Shown piece after piece: positions 35,014 to 43,262 of a stretch of DNA of 64,000 nt (the stretch's first letter is position 1; the number at the start of each line of letters is the position of its first letter). A program made the translations under genes and the position numbers. Origin of the DNA: Clostridia bacterium (lineage in GTDB: Bacteria > Bacillota_A > Clostridia > Christensenellales > Aristaeellaceae). The DNA is taken from assembly GCA_017525805.1 (NCBI GenBank), contig JAFXSH010000058.1, positions 9,829-73,828 on the forward strand. The letters are read 5' to 3'. The notes below the pieces were generated by a model, which had not been told where the DNA came from, did no database searches, and saw nothing but the letters and a program-made list of their open reading frames with translations.

Positions 35014-35922
35014 TTACTTCGCTAAAAGCCACGCCTGGGCCCGGCGGACAAAGCCCTCGTTTTTTTCCAGCGCTTCCCGGGCCTTTTCCCGATCCACCCG
35101 GCAGGAGCGCATGACGATAGCGGTTTTCACGTCCCGGCCCGCGCTTTCCAGCAGGGAAGCAGCTTCTGCCTTGTCCTCAATCTCCAGGGCCTTCTGCACG
35201 ATGCGCACCGCGCGATCCTGCAATTTCTGATTGGTGGGCCGCATATCCACCATGAGATTGCCGTAGACCTTGCCCAGCCGCACCATGGTCAGGGTGGTGA
35301 GCATGTTCAGGGCCATTTTGGTGGCCGTGCCCGCCCGAAGCCGGGTGGAGCCGGACAGAATCTCCGCCCCGGTGGGCATTTCGATGGCGATGTCCGCGTG
35401 GCGGGACTGAATGGCGTCCCTGTTGCAGGAAAGGCCGATGGTCAGCGCCCCCAAGGATCGGGCGTAGTCCAGCCCGCCCACGCAGTAAGGCGCGTAGCCG
35501 CTGGCGCTGATGCCCACCAGCGCGTCCTTGCCGCTCAAGCCGATTTCCTTGAGCGCTTCCACCGCCAATTCCGGCTTGTCCTCCGCCCGCTCCACGGCGT
35601 GGCGCAGGGCGTAATCGCCCCCGGCGATCAGGCCCACCACCAGCCCCTCGTCCGTGCCGAACGTGGGCGGACATTCGGAGGCGTCCAGCACGCCTAACCG
35701 CCCGCTGGTGCCCGCGCCGATATAAATCAGCCTGCCCCCCGCCCTGATCCGGTCCGCGATTTTTTCCACCGCCTCGGCGATTTGGGGCAGGGCCTGCTCC
35801 ACCGCCTCCGCCGCCTGACGGTCCATGCGGTTCATGAGTTTTGCCGCCTCCAGGGGAGACAGTATATCCAAATTTTTACTCTGATTGTTCACCTGTTCCG
35901 TGGATAAGCTTTCAAATTTCAT
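35014..35922 (-). CDS. murQ: N-acetylmuramic acid 6-phosphate etherase
   Basis: 302 residues. SIS-domain enzyme with GAGTSGRLGVLDASECPPTF, the MurQ signature, and a C-terminal three-helix domain. It cleaves MurNAc-6-phosphate to GlcNAc-6-phosphate and D-lactate in cell wall recycling. Length and sequence are normal. Neighbouring PTS or kinase genes for MurNAc are not present in the window. GGAG lies ten bases before ATG 35922. Confidence 0.97.
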   Translation of the reverse strand: MKFESLSTEQVNNQSKNLDILSPLEAAKLMNRMDRQAAEAVEQALPQIAEAVEKIADRIRAGGRLIYIGAGTSGRLGVLDASECPPTFGTDEGLVVGLIAGGDYALRHAVERAEDKPELAVEALKEIGLSGKDALVGISASGYAPYCVGGLDYARSLGALTIGLSCNRDAIQSRHADIAIEMPTGAEILSGSTRLRAGTATKMALNMLTTLTMVRLGKVYGNLMVDMRPTNQKLQDRAVRIVQKALEIEDKAEAASLLESAGRDVKTAIVMRSCRVDREKAREALEKNEGFVRRAQAWLLAK

Positions 35923-36090
35923 CTGCTTTCAGCTCCTGTTTTCCGCCTTTTTCTGTGGTTTTATTATAGCAAATCGGTCCCTCCCCGTCAACGGCGGCCG
36001 TCATAGAACACTTGTTTTCGTTCCCCCTTGCCGATTCTTCCGTTTTCCTGTCGGCGCGGATTCAATCCAATCGGTGTTCTTTTCCCATTT

Positions 36091-36097
36091 TGTCGAA
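36091..36097 (+). promoter_or_regulatory. Spo0A box upstream of spo0A
   Basis: TGTCGAA in the context TTTTGTCGAAAATA, a match to the TGNCGAA consensus, 26 bases upstream of the -35 of the spo0A promoter. Suggests autoregulation. Confidence 0.65.
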
Positions 36098-36122
36098 AAT
36101 AATTCTTATAGTTACTATTTTA

Positions 36123-36150
36123 TTGATAATTTTATTCTTTTTGTTATAAT
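36123..36150 (+). promoter_or_regulatory. Promoter of spo0A
   Basis: TTGATA (36123-36128), 16-bp spacer, TATAAT (36145-36150) with an upstream TG (extended -10). A CTTCCAA-GCG-TTGGAAG inverted repeat (36162-36178) begins a 117-base leader. The rest of the 350-base gap back to murQ has no gene that I can see. Confidence 0.65.
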
Positions 36151-36273
36151 TGTAAACGAATCTTCCAAGCGTTGGAAGGAATGATGCGGAATGGAAGCGC
36201 ATCCGGAAGGACCCATTTTCTTTCCACCGCCCGGGACCTATTCATTTCATCATATCGAGGGAGCTGACCATCC

Positions 36274-37038
36274 ATGACCATCATCCGTGCCGCAATCGTA
36301 GACGATAACGACGAATTGCGCAATGCCATGAACCAATACCTGCAAACCCAGAAAGACATTTCCATTGTGGGCGAAGCGGCCAACGGCCAGGACGCCCTGA
36401 AGATGATCCAGGAAAAGCAGCCGGACGTGGTGCTGCTGGATATGATCATGCCAACCCTGGACGGCTTCGGCGTGCTGAGCCAGATGCAGCGCGTGCCCAT
36501 GGAAAAACGGCCCCGGGTGATCGCGGTCACCGCCCTGGGCCGGGATGATTTCATCCGCCGTGCGGTGGAGTTAGGGGTGATGTATTACATGATCAAACCG
36601 GTGGATCTGCCCGTGCTGGTGGACCGGATCAGGGAAGTGGCCGCCCATCAGCCCGCCGCGCCGCTGGAACCCCTCTACACGGCGGGGCAAAACTTGGATG
36701 ACCGCATTTCCAACCTGTTTCTGGCCATGGGCATTCCCGCCCACATCAAAGGCTATCAATACCTGCGGGAAGCCATCAAGCTGGTGATCGAAAAGCCGGA
36801 AATGATCGGCGGCATTACGAAGGAGCTGTATCCCGCCATCGCCCGGCGTTTCGGCACCACCTCCAGCAAGGTGGAGCGGGCCATCCGCCACGCCATTGAA
36901 GTCGCCTGGAGCAGGGGCCGGGTGGACACCCTAAACAAAGCCTTCGGCTGCGAGGTAGCCAAGCCGGACGAAAAACCCACCAACGGCGAATTCATCGCCC
37001 TGATCGCGGATAAGCTGAGTTTGGAATATACCGCGTGA
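36274..37038 (+). CDS. spo0A: Sporulation master regulator Spo0A
   Basis: 254 residues. Receiver domain with Asp10-Asp11, phosphoacceptor Asp56 (VVLLDMIMPTLDG) and IKPVDLP; Spo0A_C DNA-binding domain (about 145-254) with HIKGYQYLREAI, YPAIARRFGTTSSKVERAIRHAIE (split here for the recognition helix SSKVERAIRHAIEVAW) and a typical C-terminus. Binds TGTCGAA boxes and controls entry to sporulation. No SpoIVB lies upstream, unlike many Bacilli. AGGGAGCTGACCATCC precedes the start. It shows spore-lineage Firmicutes. Confidence 0.97.
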   Translation: MTIIRAAIVDDNDELRNAMNQYLQTQKDISIVGEAANGQDALKMIQEKQPDVVLLDMIMPTLDGFGVLSQMQRVPMEKRPRVIAVTALGRDDFIRRAVELGVMYYMIKPVDLPVLVDRIREVAAHQPAAPLEPLYTAGQNLDDRISNLFLAMGIPAHIKGYQYLREAIKLVIEKPEMIGGITKELYPAIARRFGTTSSKVERAIRHAIEVAWSRGRVDTLNKAFGCEVAKPDEKPTNGEFIALIADKLSLEYTA

Positions 37039-37053
37039 CCTGCTTGGTCATCG

Positions 37054-37083
37054 AAAAGGAGCCGCGTCCTCGCGGCTCCTTTT
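37054..37083. terminator. Bidirectional terminator
   Basis: AAAAGGAGCCGCG-TCCT-CGCGGCTCCTTTT, between spo0A and the small convergent gene. Confidence 0.85.
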
Positions 37084-37093
37084 CATCGCGGCG

Positions 37094-37336
37094 TTATTTC
37101 CCGAACAGGCCCTTGATCTTATTCAGGATGCCGCCCGCGTTTTGGGCCACTTCCTGGATATTCAGCTTGCCCTGCACCGCCTTGATGATGGCCTGGATCA
37201 GTTGATCGTCCAGCTTGATGCCCAAGATATCGGTGACGATTTTCACAGGATTCTTCTTGAACTGCTCGATCAGGCTGTTGTTGCCGGTCAGCTTGGCGAC
37301 TACCTGCTCCACATACTTGGTGATGTTTTCGCTCAT
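37094..37336 (-). CDS. Small helical protein of unknown function
   Basis: 80 residues, MSENITKYVEQVVAKLTG start. Composed of amphipathic helices with an FKKNPVKIVTDILG segment and a Gly-containing, Lys-rich end (GGILNKIKGLFGK) that could bind membrane. No membrane helix, signal peptide or cysteines. Not recognised as a known family. It has a good ribosome site (GGAGGCAAGCGTC) and follows the spo0A terminator on the opposite strand, so it is probably a real, independently expressed gene. Confidence 0.7.
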   Translation of the reverse strand: MSENITKYVEQVVAKLTGNNSLIEQFKKNPVKIVTDILGIKLDDQLIQAIIKAVQGKLNIQEVAQNAGGILNKIKGLFGK

Positions 37337-37472
37337 GACGCTTGCCTCCTCATTCCGTTTATTCCGCAGCCGCGCTGCTTTTTCTTTGCCTGTATTTTAT
37401 CATTCTCCCGGCTTAATTGCAAATCTTTTTTCGCCGTTTCTCCGCAATCTTGTAAAATGCCCGTTTCCCGGC

Positions 37473-37501
37473 TTGTGAGGAAAGGGGAAATATGGTATAC
37501 T
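37473..37501 (+). promoter_or_regulatory. Promoter of the phosphodiester glycosidase gene
   Basis: TTGTGA (37473-37478), 17-bp spacer, TATACT (37496-37501). Confidence 0.55.
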
Positions 37502-37577
37502 GTAGAGAAGGACGGCGTAAAAACCGCCCGAGATGAAAGAATGATTATGGCAAATATGTTAGGATCGAGGGATAAAT

Positions 37578-39494
37578 ATGATCAGGAAAACCATCTTGCT
37601 GCTCGCTCTGCTGCTGGCGCTGTGCTCGGCGTTTCCCGCCCTGGCGGAGGACGCGGCGGGCATTCCGGGCTATTCCCGCACCGCCGGATATACCTATGTG
37701 ACCTTCGGCTCCTATCCCACGGACGCCGACGGCACGGTGCGCCCCATTGTGTGGCGGGTACTGAAAAATGAGAAAGGGGAAGCGTACCTGCTCAGCGAGT
37801 ATATCCTGTTCAGCGCCCCCGTGCACGGGGATTACGAGCACTACAAGGGCTGGGAAACCAGCGATTTGTACAACTACCTGAACAGCACGTTCCTGAACGA
37901 CGCCTTTACCGCCGATGAGCAGGCCGTGCTGCTTCAGCGCACGGAAGACAACGCCCTGGTGACCCTGATCACCTCCGACGAAATGAAGGACGCTTCTATC
38001 GGTTTTTCCTCCAACGCCTCCCGCCTGTGCGAAAGCACGGCCTGGGCCAAGATCCTGCCCGATCCCCCCATTTTTGAATTGCCCGCCACCAACAACAAGG
38101 GCAAGTGGAAGCCCCTGTATATCTATTCCAAAGGCAAAATTTACAGTCCCTGGTGGAGCCGCACCCGGTCTTCGGACTATCCCCATGAGCAGCGCCGGGT
38201 GATGGACGAGGGCAAGATCGGCCGCATTTCCTCCGGCAACAGTGATTTGGGCGTGCGTCCCGCCGTGTATGTGGACCTGAGCCTGCTTAGCATCCAGGGG
38301 GGCAGCGGCACGCTTTCCTCTCCCTACGCGCTGGTCCCCGGCCAGGGAGATACAGCCGCATCGGTCGCCACCATTTCCAAGCCGGAACCCACAAAGGCCC
38401 CTGCCGACGACCTTCCCGTGGTGATCCTCGCTACCGCGAACCCGCAGCCCACCCAGGCTCCCGCGGACGATATTCCCACGGTGATCCTGGCCACCGCTGA
38501 ACCGGAACCTGAAACCCAAGCGCCCGCGCCGGAAGCCACAGAAGCGCCAGCCGCCGAAGGGAAGCAGGGCTTCACCGCCGCGGCGGACCCGGCAAGCATC
38601 CATGAACTGTTCCCCACCCTCACCGCCCAGGGCTTCCTGCCGGAGGGCGAAGAGGAATTCGTGTACCAGGACGGTGCCAAGGGCCTGTGGCTCTACTGTT
38701 CCCAGACCCTGCGCATCGAAATCAACCGCCGCACCGGCACCAACAGCAAAAAGCAGCCCCTGCGCTGGTATGAAGCCCAGATTTATACCCGGGACGAAAG
38801 CGAGCTCTTTGATTTCTTCCCCTTCGATTCCGCCCACTATACTTCCTACGGCGAACGCTATAAATCCTACGCCGACAATATTGCCCAGCAGCATAATGTG
38901 GTATTCGCCATCAATTCCGACTACTTCATTTACCGCGTGGAACGGGATCATGAGGAAAGCTATGATTACCCCATCGGCGTGATCATCCGGGATGGCGAGG
39001 TGCTGTTTGACCGGCCCAAAAAGGCCAGCTCCACGGTGTATCCGCCGCTGGATGTAATGGCCCTGTATCCCGACGGCGGCGTGACCCTGCACAAGAATGC
39101 CACCGTCACTGCCAAGGAATTGCTGGCCGCCGGGGCTACCGACGCCCTTTCCTTCGGCCCTATCTTAGTAGAAAACGGCGAAGTCTCCCCCCGTTCCAAG
39201 GAATTCGGTTCAACGCCGAACCCCCGCACCGCCTGGGGCATCGTGGAACCCGGCTATTACATCGCCGTGGTGGTGGAAAGCCGCACCTCGGAAAGCAAGG
39301 GCGAAAGCTGCATCTGGCTGGGTGAAAAAATGGCCGAGTTAGGCTGCACCTCCGCTATCAACCTGGACGGCGGCGCTACTTCCGTCATGATGTTCATGGG
39401 CCACCAGATCAATAAATCCGGCAACTACGGCGATATCACCAACCGCAGGATGAACGAGCTGTTCGGCATCGGCCATTCCGATAACATCATCTGA
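37578..39494 (+). CDS. Exported DUF6273-NAGPA phosphodiester glycosidase fusion
   Basis: 638 residues. Signal peptide 1-23 (cleaved after ALA). Residues 30-250 resemble the DUF6273 module (ITFGSYPTD-type start YVTFGSYPTD, PIVWRVL, WSRTRSSD, GVRPAVYVDL). A Pro/Ala-rich linker (about 270-325) contains a 20-residue motif repeated twice (residues 271-290 and 291-310). Residues 345-638 are a NAGPA (phosphodiester glycosidase) domain with INSDYFIYR, SFGPILVENGE, NPRTAWGI and INLDGGATSVMMF. NAGPA domains cleave sugar-phosphate diesters; in bacteria, substrates are cell-wall or exopolysaccharide related. No clear cell-wall anchor. Confidence 0.85.
   Translation: MIRKTILLLALLLALCSAFPALAEDAAGIPGYSRTAGYTYVTFGSYPTDADGTVRPIVWRVLKNEKGEAYLLSEYILFSAPVHGDYEHYKGWETSDLYNYLNSTFLNDAFTADEQAVLLQRTEDNALVTLITSDEMKDASIGFSSNASRLCESTAWAKILPDPPIFELPATNNKGKWKPLYIYSKGKIYSPWWSRTRSSDYPHEQRRVMDEGKIGRISSGNSDLGVRPAVYVDLSLLSIQGGSGTLSSPYALVPGQGDTAASVATISKPEPTKAPADDLPVVILATANPQPTQAPADDIPTVILATAEPEPETQAPAPEATEAPAAEGKQGFTAAADPASIHELFPTLTAQGFLPEGEEEFVYQDGAKGLWLYCSQTLRIEINRRTGTNSKKQPLRWYEAQIYTRDESELFDFFPFDSAHYTSYGERYKSYADNIAQQHNVVFAINSDYFIYRVERDHEESYDYPIGVIIRDGEVLFDRPKKASSTVYPPLDVMALYPDGGVTLHKNATVTAKELLAAGATDALSFGPILVENGEVSPRSKEFGSTPNPRTAWGIVEPGYYIAVVVESRTSESKGESCIWLGEKMAELGCTSAINLDGGATSVMMFMGHQINKSGNYGDITNRRMNELFGIGHSDNII
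38388..38507 (+). repeat. 60-bp tandem duplication in the linker of the phosphodiester glycosidase
   Basis: Two in-frame 60-bp units (38388-38447, 38448-38507) encode PTKAPADDLPVVILATANPQ and PTQAPADDIPTVILATAEPE. The protein match (15 of 20) is stronger than the DNA match, so it is an old duplication. Confidence 0.8.
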
Positions 39495-39514
39495 TCCCCC
39501 CGTTCCGTATCCTT

Positions 39515-39546
39515 TCCTCCGCACAGCCCTGTGCGGAGGATTTTTT
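39515..39546 (+). terminator. Terminator of the phosphodiester glycosidase gene
   Basis: TCCTCCGCACAG with CTGTGCGGAGGA, followed by TTTTTT. Confidence 0.85.
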
Positions 39547-39549
39547 CAC

Positions 39550-39582
39550 AAAAAAAGAACCTCTCCGCTTTGGAAAGGCTCT
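39550..39582 (-). terminator. Terminator of the DUF951-lepB operon
   Basis: On the minus strand AGAGCCTTTCC pairs with GGAGAGGTTCT (two G-U pairs), followed by seven T. Confidence 0.7.
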
Positions 39583-39590
39583 TGCAATGG

Positions 39591-40244
39591 TTATTTCACA
39601 GTGCGCATCTGGTTCAGAGGCAGGAGCACGCATTTCACCCTGCCCATGATGGCGCCGCGGGAAATGGGGCCTACGTCGTCCGACCGGCTGTCGTGGGAGG
39701 AATAGCGGTTGTCACCGATCACGAAATACTCGTCTGTGCCCAGCTTCCGCAGGGGATAATCGTTAGGCACGCTGGCCATGAATTCGGGGTCTTCCACCAG
39801 TTCGCCGTTCACATACAGATGGCCGCCGGTGATCTGCACGGTATCGCCGGGCAGCGCCACCAGGCGCTTGACGAACAGGGTGTAGGTATCCAGCGCCAGC
39901 GCGCCGCTGATATTGATCTGATTCGCGCCCCGTTCGTTCACGCGGCCGGGATAACGGCAGATGATGATGTCGTTGCGCTGCGGATCGCCCAGCAGATAAT
40001 CCCATTTGGTGGCCAGCACGATTTCGCCGTCCATGAGAGTATTGGTCATGCTGGTGCCGTCCACCCGAATGGGTTCCGCCACAAAGGCCCGCACGAGCGT
40101 GGCGATGATCACAGCCGCCAGCAGGGTCCATACCCAGCTCCAGATTTTCAGGGCCAGGGGCTTGTTCTTTTCCTTCTCCTTCTGCCTCGCTATTCTTTCC
40201 TTGCGCCGTTCCCAATACGTCGCGGGCTTCTTTTCCGTTTGCAT
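39591..40244 (-). CDS. lepB: Signal peptidase I
   Basis: 217 residues. A charged cytoplasmic N-terminus (1-30), one membrane helix (about 31-53), then the catalytic domain: Ser65 in VDGTSMTNTL and Lys126 in FVKRLVALPGD form the dyad, and GDNRYSSHDSR is the third family box. It removes signal peptides from exported proteins, which are numerous in this window. It is 10 bases downstream of DUF951 with little ribosome site of its own, so coupled. Length is normal for a Firmicutes type I enzyme. Confidence 0.96.
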   Translation of the reverse strand: MQTEKKPATYWERRKERIARQKEKEKNKPLALKIWSWVWTLLAAVIIATLVRAFVAEPIRVDGTSMTNTLMDGEIVLATKWDYLLGDPQRNDIIICRYPGRVNERGANQINISGALALDTYTLFVKRLVALPGDTVQITGGHLYVNGELVEDPEFMASVPNDYPLRKLGTDEYFVIGDNRYSSHDSRSDDVGPISRGAIMGRVKCVLLPLNQMRTVK

Positions 40245-40254
40245 AGTCGGGTCT

Positions 40255-40470
40255 TTACTCCTCTCTTTCAGCCTCGGGCGCGGCGGTACGCTGAAGCACC
40301 TTTTTCCGGCGCATAAAAAACACCTCGCGGTCCAGCATCACGATCCGTCCGCAGCCCTGGCATTTGATCTTAATGTCGGCTCCCGTCCGAATGACCACCC
40401 AGGTATCGCCGCCGCAGGGGTGAGGCTTCCGGGTCTGGATCACATCGCCCAGAAAAACGTCGTTTTCCAC
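40255..40470 (-). CDS. DUF951 family small zinc-ribbon-like protein
   Basis: 71 residues from a GTG start. The conserved part is LGDVIQTRKPHPCGGDTWVVIR followed by IKCQGCGR, with the paired cysteines of DUF951 (CG ... CxxC). In Firmicutes it is often encoded near ychF, parB or rpsF; here it precedes lepB. Function unknown; the cysteines suggest metal or nucleic acid binding. GTG 40470 is preferred over an ATG far upstream because AAGGAGGGAAGCCGC precedes it directly. Confidence 0.85.
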   Translation of the reverse strand: MENDVFLGDVIQTRKPHPCGGDTWVVIRTGADIKIKCQGCGRIVMLDREVFFMRRKKVLQRTAAPEAEREE

Positions 40471-40501
40471 GCGGCTTCCCTCCTTGATGATCGATGGGTC
40501 T

Positions 40502-40530
40502 ATTATATACGCATTTTCACAATTATTCAA
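40502..40530 (-). promoter_or_regulatory. Promoter of DUF951-lepB
   Basis: Minus-strand TTGAAT (40530-40525), 17-bp spacer, TATAAT (40507-40502). Confidence 0.6.
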
Positions 40531-40536
40531 TGACAA

Positions 40537-40923
40537 TTCTTTTCAGAAAGCGCAAGTTTACAATATCGTCATAAAAAAAGACGGAAAGCCATTCTTCCGT
40601 CCCCCTTTAAATGGCTCATTAAGTCAGAAACGGGGAACCCCTGGGGCTATCCGCCCCAGACCCCGACCAGGGAGATGATCTCCCTGGCCCCTCCCCTGCG
40701 GATATTACCTGACGCGGAAAGAAAGCTATCTCCCGCCGTTGCTTGGAAGGACTGTCCAACTTGACAGCCTCGTGCTTCTGGCCCGGCGACAGGCGGAGAT
40801 TGTTTGCTTTCTTACACCAAGTCAATTCGCCTATTGGTGTCCAGAGGACGAAGTCCTTTGGCGCGGGTCTGGGCGCGCGGAGCGCTCAGCGTTCCCCTTC
40901 TCCCGACATATTTGGTTATGCGA
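40537..40923. repeat. Non-coding region with a series of hairpins
   Basis: About 390 bases without a supportable gene between the DUF951 promoter and the ABC ATPase. It holds CTGGGGC-5-GCCCCAG (40641-40659), a near-perfect palindrome CCAGGGAGAT-G-ATCTCCCTGG (40667-40687), ACACCAA-13-TTGGTGT (40814-40840) and CCAGAGGAC-GAA-GTCCTTTGG (40841-40861, one G-T). GC-rich with C-rich runs. It looks like a dispersed repeat unit (REP/BIME-like) or a structured leader or trailer RNA; no promoter or terminator is obvious. Confidence 0.6.
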
Positions 40924-41652
40924 TTAGTCTCCGAGGCCAATGAACGCTTTCACCTTTTCGCTCTCGAAAACCTCCTGGGGCGCGCCGTCGGCCACGATCA
41001 CGCCGTTTTCCATGAACACCACCCGATCGGCCACCTCCCGGGCGAAGTTCATTTCGTGGGTGACCACCACCATGGTGCGCTTTTCCTTCGCAAGGCTGCG
41101 GATCACGCCCAGCACCTCCTGAGTGAGCAGCGGGTCCAGGGCGCTGGTGGGTTCGTCGAAGCATAGCAGCTCCGGGTCCATGGCCAAGGCCCGGGCGATA
41201 GCCACCCGCTGCTGCTGTCCGCCGGAAAGCTGGCAGGGGTAGGCCGCTTCCTTCTCCTCCAATCCTACCTTTTTGAGCAGTTGACGGGCGTACTTTTCCG
41301 CGTCCTCTTTTTTCCGTTTCAGCACGCAGCACTGGGCTTCGGTCAGATTTTTCAGCACGCTCATATGGGGAAACAGATTGAAATTCTGAAACACATAGCC
41401 CATTTTCAGGCAGATGCTCCGCTGCTCCTTCACCGGAGCGTATACGCCGTCCTTTACCAAGGCCTGCCCGTCCACCAGGATGGTGCCGCCATCGGCTTTT
41501 TCCAAATTGTTCACGCACCGCATCAAGGTGCTTTTGCCCGAGCCGCTGCGGCCGATGATAGCCACCACTTCACCCTTATTTACTTCCAGGGAGATGCCCT
41601 TCAGCACGCCCAAACTGTCAAATTTCTTTTCCAGGCCTATCACTTTCAGCAT
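40924..41652 (-). CDS. Polar amino acid ABC transporter ATP-binding protein
   Basis: 242 residues. Walker [11 protein letters not shown]-loop [11 protein letters not shown], signature [10 protein letters not shown], Walker [14 protein letters not shown] and His of VVVTHEMNF. This is the GlnQ/TcyC kind. Third of a three-gene operon with the permease (41668) and binding protein (42438) on the same strand, 15 bases after the permease. It powers the import of an amino acid (Gln, cystine, Glu, Arg, His are all possible). Confidence 0.95.
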   Translation of the reverse strand: MLKVIGLEKKFDSLGVLKGISLEVNKGEVVAIIGRSGSGKSTLMRCVNNLEKADGGTILVDGQALVKDGVYAPVKEQRSICLKMGYVFQNFNLFPHMSVLKNLTEAQCCVLKRKKEDAEKYARQLLKKVGLEEKEAAYPCQLSGGQQQRVAIARALAMDPELLCFDEPTSALDPLLTQEVLGVIRSLAKEKRTMVVVTHEMNFAREVADRVVFMENGVIVADGAPQEVFESEKVKAFIGLGD

Positions 41653-41667
41653 GGCTTCTCCCTCCTT

Positions 41668-42354
41668 TTACTGATAGTAGTTCAGTTTCTTTTCCAGGCG
41701 GCCCAGCAGCACGGTCATGATGCCGTTGAATACCAGATAGTAAACGCCGGTAAAGAACAAAGGCCAAACCGCGCCGGAAATGCCCTGGCTGCCCTTTAGG
41801 AAACTCTGTCCCGCCCAAATGATTTCCTGCAGGGCGATGATGCGGGACAGGGAGGTATCCTTGACCAAAGTGATGATTTCATTGGACATGGGCGGCACGA
41901 TGGCCTTGATGACCTGCAACAGCTTGATCCGGAAAAAAATCTGGGTCTTGGTCATGCCCAATACCTGCCCGGCTTCCTCCTGCCCCACGGGGATGCCCTG
42001 AATGCCGCCCCGGTAAATTTCGGAAAAATAGCAGGCGTAGTTAATAATGAAGGCCACGGCGGCCGCCGAAAACCGGCCCGCCTCTCCCCCGCCCCAAATG
42101 GGATTATTCAGCACCAGGCCGGGAAAATAATAGATGATCAGCAATTGGATCATCAGGGGCGACCCACGGATGATCCACACGAGCACGCGGGTAAAAGCGC
42201 TCAGGGGCTTAAAGCGGGACATGGACCCGAAAGCAATCACCAGTCCTAAGGGTATCGCCCCCAAGAGCGTGATAAAAAAAAGGCGCAGGGTCTGAATAAA
42301 ACCCACGTTCAGGGAATTGAGCACGATGGGCAGTTGATTCAGGAAGGTTTCCAT
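41668..42354 (-). CDS. Polar amino acid ABC transporter permease
   Basis: 228 residues. HisM/GlnP-type inner-membrane permease: about five helices, with the EAA-type loop QEEAGQVLGMTKTQIFFRI and the WIIRGSPLMIQLLI motif. Start 42354 is chosen at METFLNQL because ATAGGAGAAACAAAG precedes it; the upstream ATG (42405) has none. It lies between the binding protein and the ATPase. A single permease gene suggests a homodimer. Confidence 0.93.
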   Translation of the reverse strand: METFLNQLPIVLNSLNVGFIQTLRLFFITLLGAIPLGLVIAFGSMSRFKPLSAFTRVLVWIIRGSPLMIQLLIIYYFPGLVLNNPIWGGGEAGRFSAAAVAFIINYACYFSEIYRGGIQGIPVGQEEAGQVLGMTKTQIFFRIKLLQVIKAIVPPMSNEIITLVKDTSLSRIIALQEIIWAGQSFLKGSQGISGAVWPLFFTGVYYLVFNGIMTVLLGRLEKKLNYYQ

Positions 42355-42437
42355 CTTTGTTTCTCCTATCCGTAAAACGACAGGCAGCCGGGGCCTGATC
42401 CGCAATCCGTGCCCCGGCTGCCTGAAAAGAACCTGTA

Positions 42438-43217
42438 TTATTGGGGAATGATGGCGGCCTGTACGCCGTAGGTCTCGGCGATGGCCATCATGCTGCCATC
42501 AGCATAGGCGGCGGCCATGAATTCGTTCAGCGCGGCGGCCAAATCGCTGCCCTTGCGGAAGCCCACGCCGTATTCTTCGCTGTTCAGAGGGAGAGTGTAG
42601 GTCAGGTCGGCGTAATCGGTGCCTTCGCCCACCATGGCGGCGGCCATCAGGGCGTCGATCACAGCGGCGTCAGAGGTGCCGGCTTTTACTTCCAGCAGGG
42701 CGGACGCCTGGCTCTGCACGGGGGTCTTGTTATAGCCTAAGGCGTCGATTTCCGCTTCACCGGCGCTGCCCGCTTCCACAGCGAAGCTGAGGGAAGCCAG
42801 TGAGGCCACATCGGCGTAATCGTTGGCCTTAGCAGCGGGAAGCACCACCACCTGGGCGTTGTTGGCGTAGGCGTTGGAGGTTTCCATGGCGGACTTCACT
42901 TCATCCGTCAGGGTCATGCCGTTCCACACGCAGTCGATGGACTTGCCGTTGAGCTCTAAGATCTTGTTGTCCCAGTCGATTTCCACCAGCTCGATCTTTA
43001 CGCCCAAGTATTCCGCGAAAGCCTTGGCCAGGTCGGCGTCGAAGCCGATCCATTCGCCGTTTTCATCCTTGTAATCCATGGGCTCGAAATCGGTGATGCC
43101 CACCACCAGCACGCCCTTGTTCTTTACATATTCCATATCGGTTTCCGCCACGGCGGGAATCACCAGAGCCGTGAGCAGCATCATAGCGGCCAACAGCAGA
43201 GCCAGCGTCTTCTTCAT
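42438..43217 (-). CDS. Polar amino acid ABC transporter substrate-binding protein
   Basis: 259 residues. Signal peptide to about residue 25, cleaved after PAVA; no lipobox cysteine, which is unusual for a single-membrane Firmicute. SBP_bac_3 domain with LVVGITDFEPMDYKDENGE, GFDADLAKAFAEYLG and DCVWNGMTLTDEVK. First gene of the operon with permease and ATPase. ATG 43217 follows AAAGGAGTAGATTTTG. Upstream are a TTGACA promoter and an inverted repeat. Confidence 0.93.
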   Translation of the reverse strand: MKKTLALLLAAMMLLTALVIPAVAETDMEYVKNKGVLVVGITDFEPMDYKDENGEWIGFDADLAKAFAEYLGVKIELVEIDWDNKILELNGKSIDCVWNGMTLTDEVKSAMETSNAYANNAQVVVLPAAKANDYADVASLASLSFAVEAGSAGEAEIDALGYNKTPVQSQASALLEVKAGTSDAAVIDALMAAAMVGEGTDYADLTYTLPLNSEEYGVGFRKGSDLAAALNEFMAAAYADGSMMAIAETYGVQAAIIPQ

Positions 43218-43262
43218 CAAAATCTACTCCTTTTTCCGCGTATCGCGTCCTGTGTTTTATCG

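Noticed and set aside
35923..36273. Small RNA or riboswitch in the 350-base gap before spo0A
   Set aside because: Apart from the promoter, the Spo0A box and one short hairpin no riboswitch-like conserved core was recognised.
38388..38507. 60-bp repeat considered as a CRISPR or satellite
   Set aside because: Only two units, in frame in a coding linker, no spacers; explained as a duplication within the gene.
40619..40943. Short ORFs in the hairpin-rich region
   Set aside because: Rich in Pro/Arg/Gly from GC-rich repeats, no ribosome sites, no protein family features.
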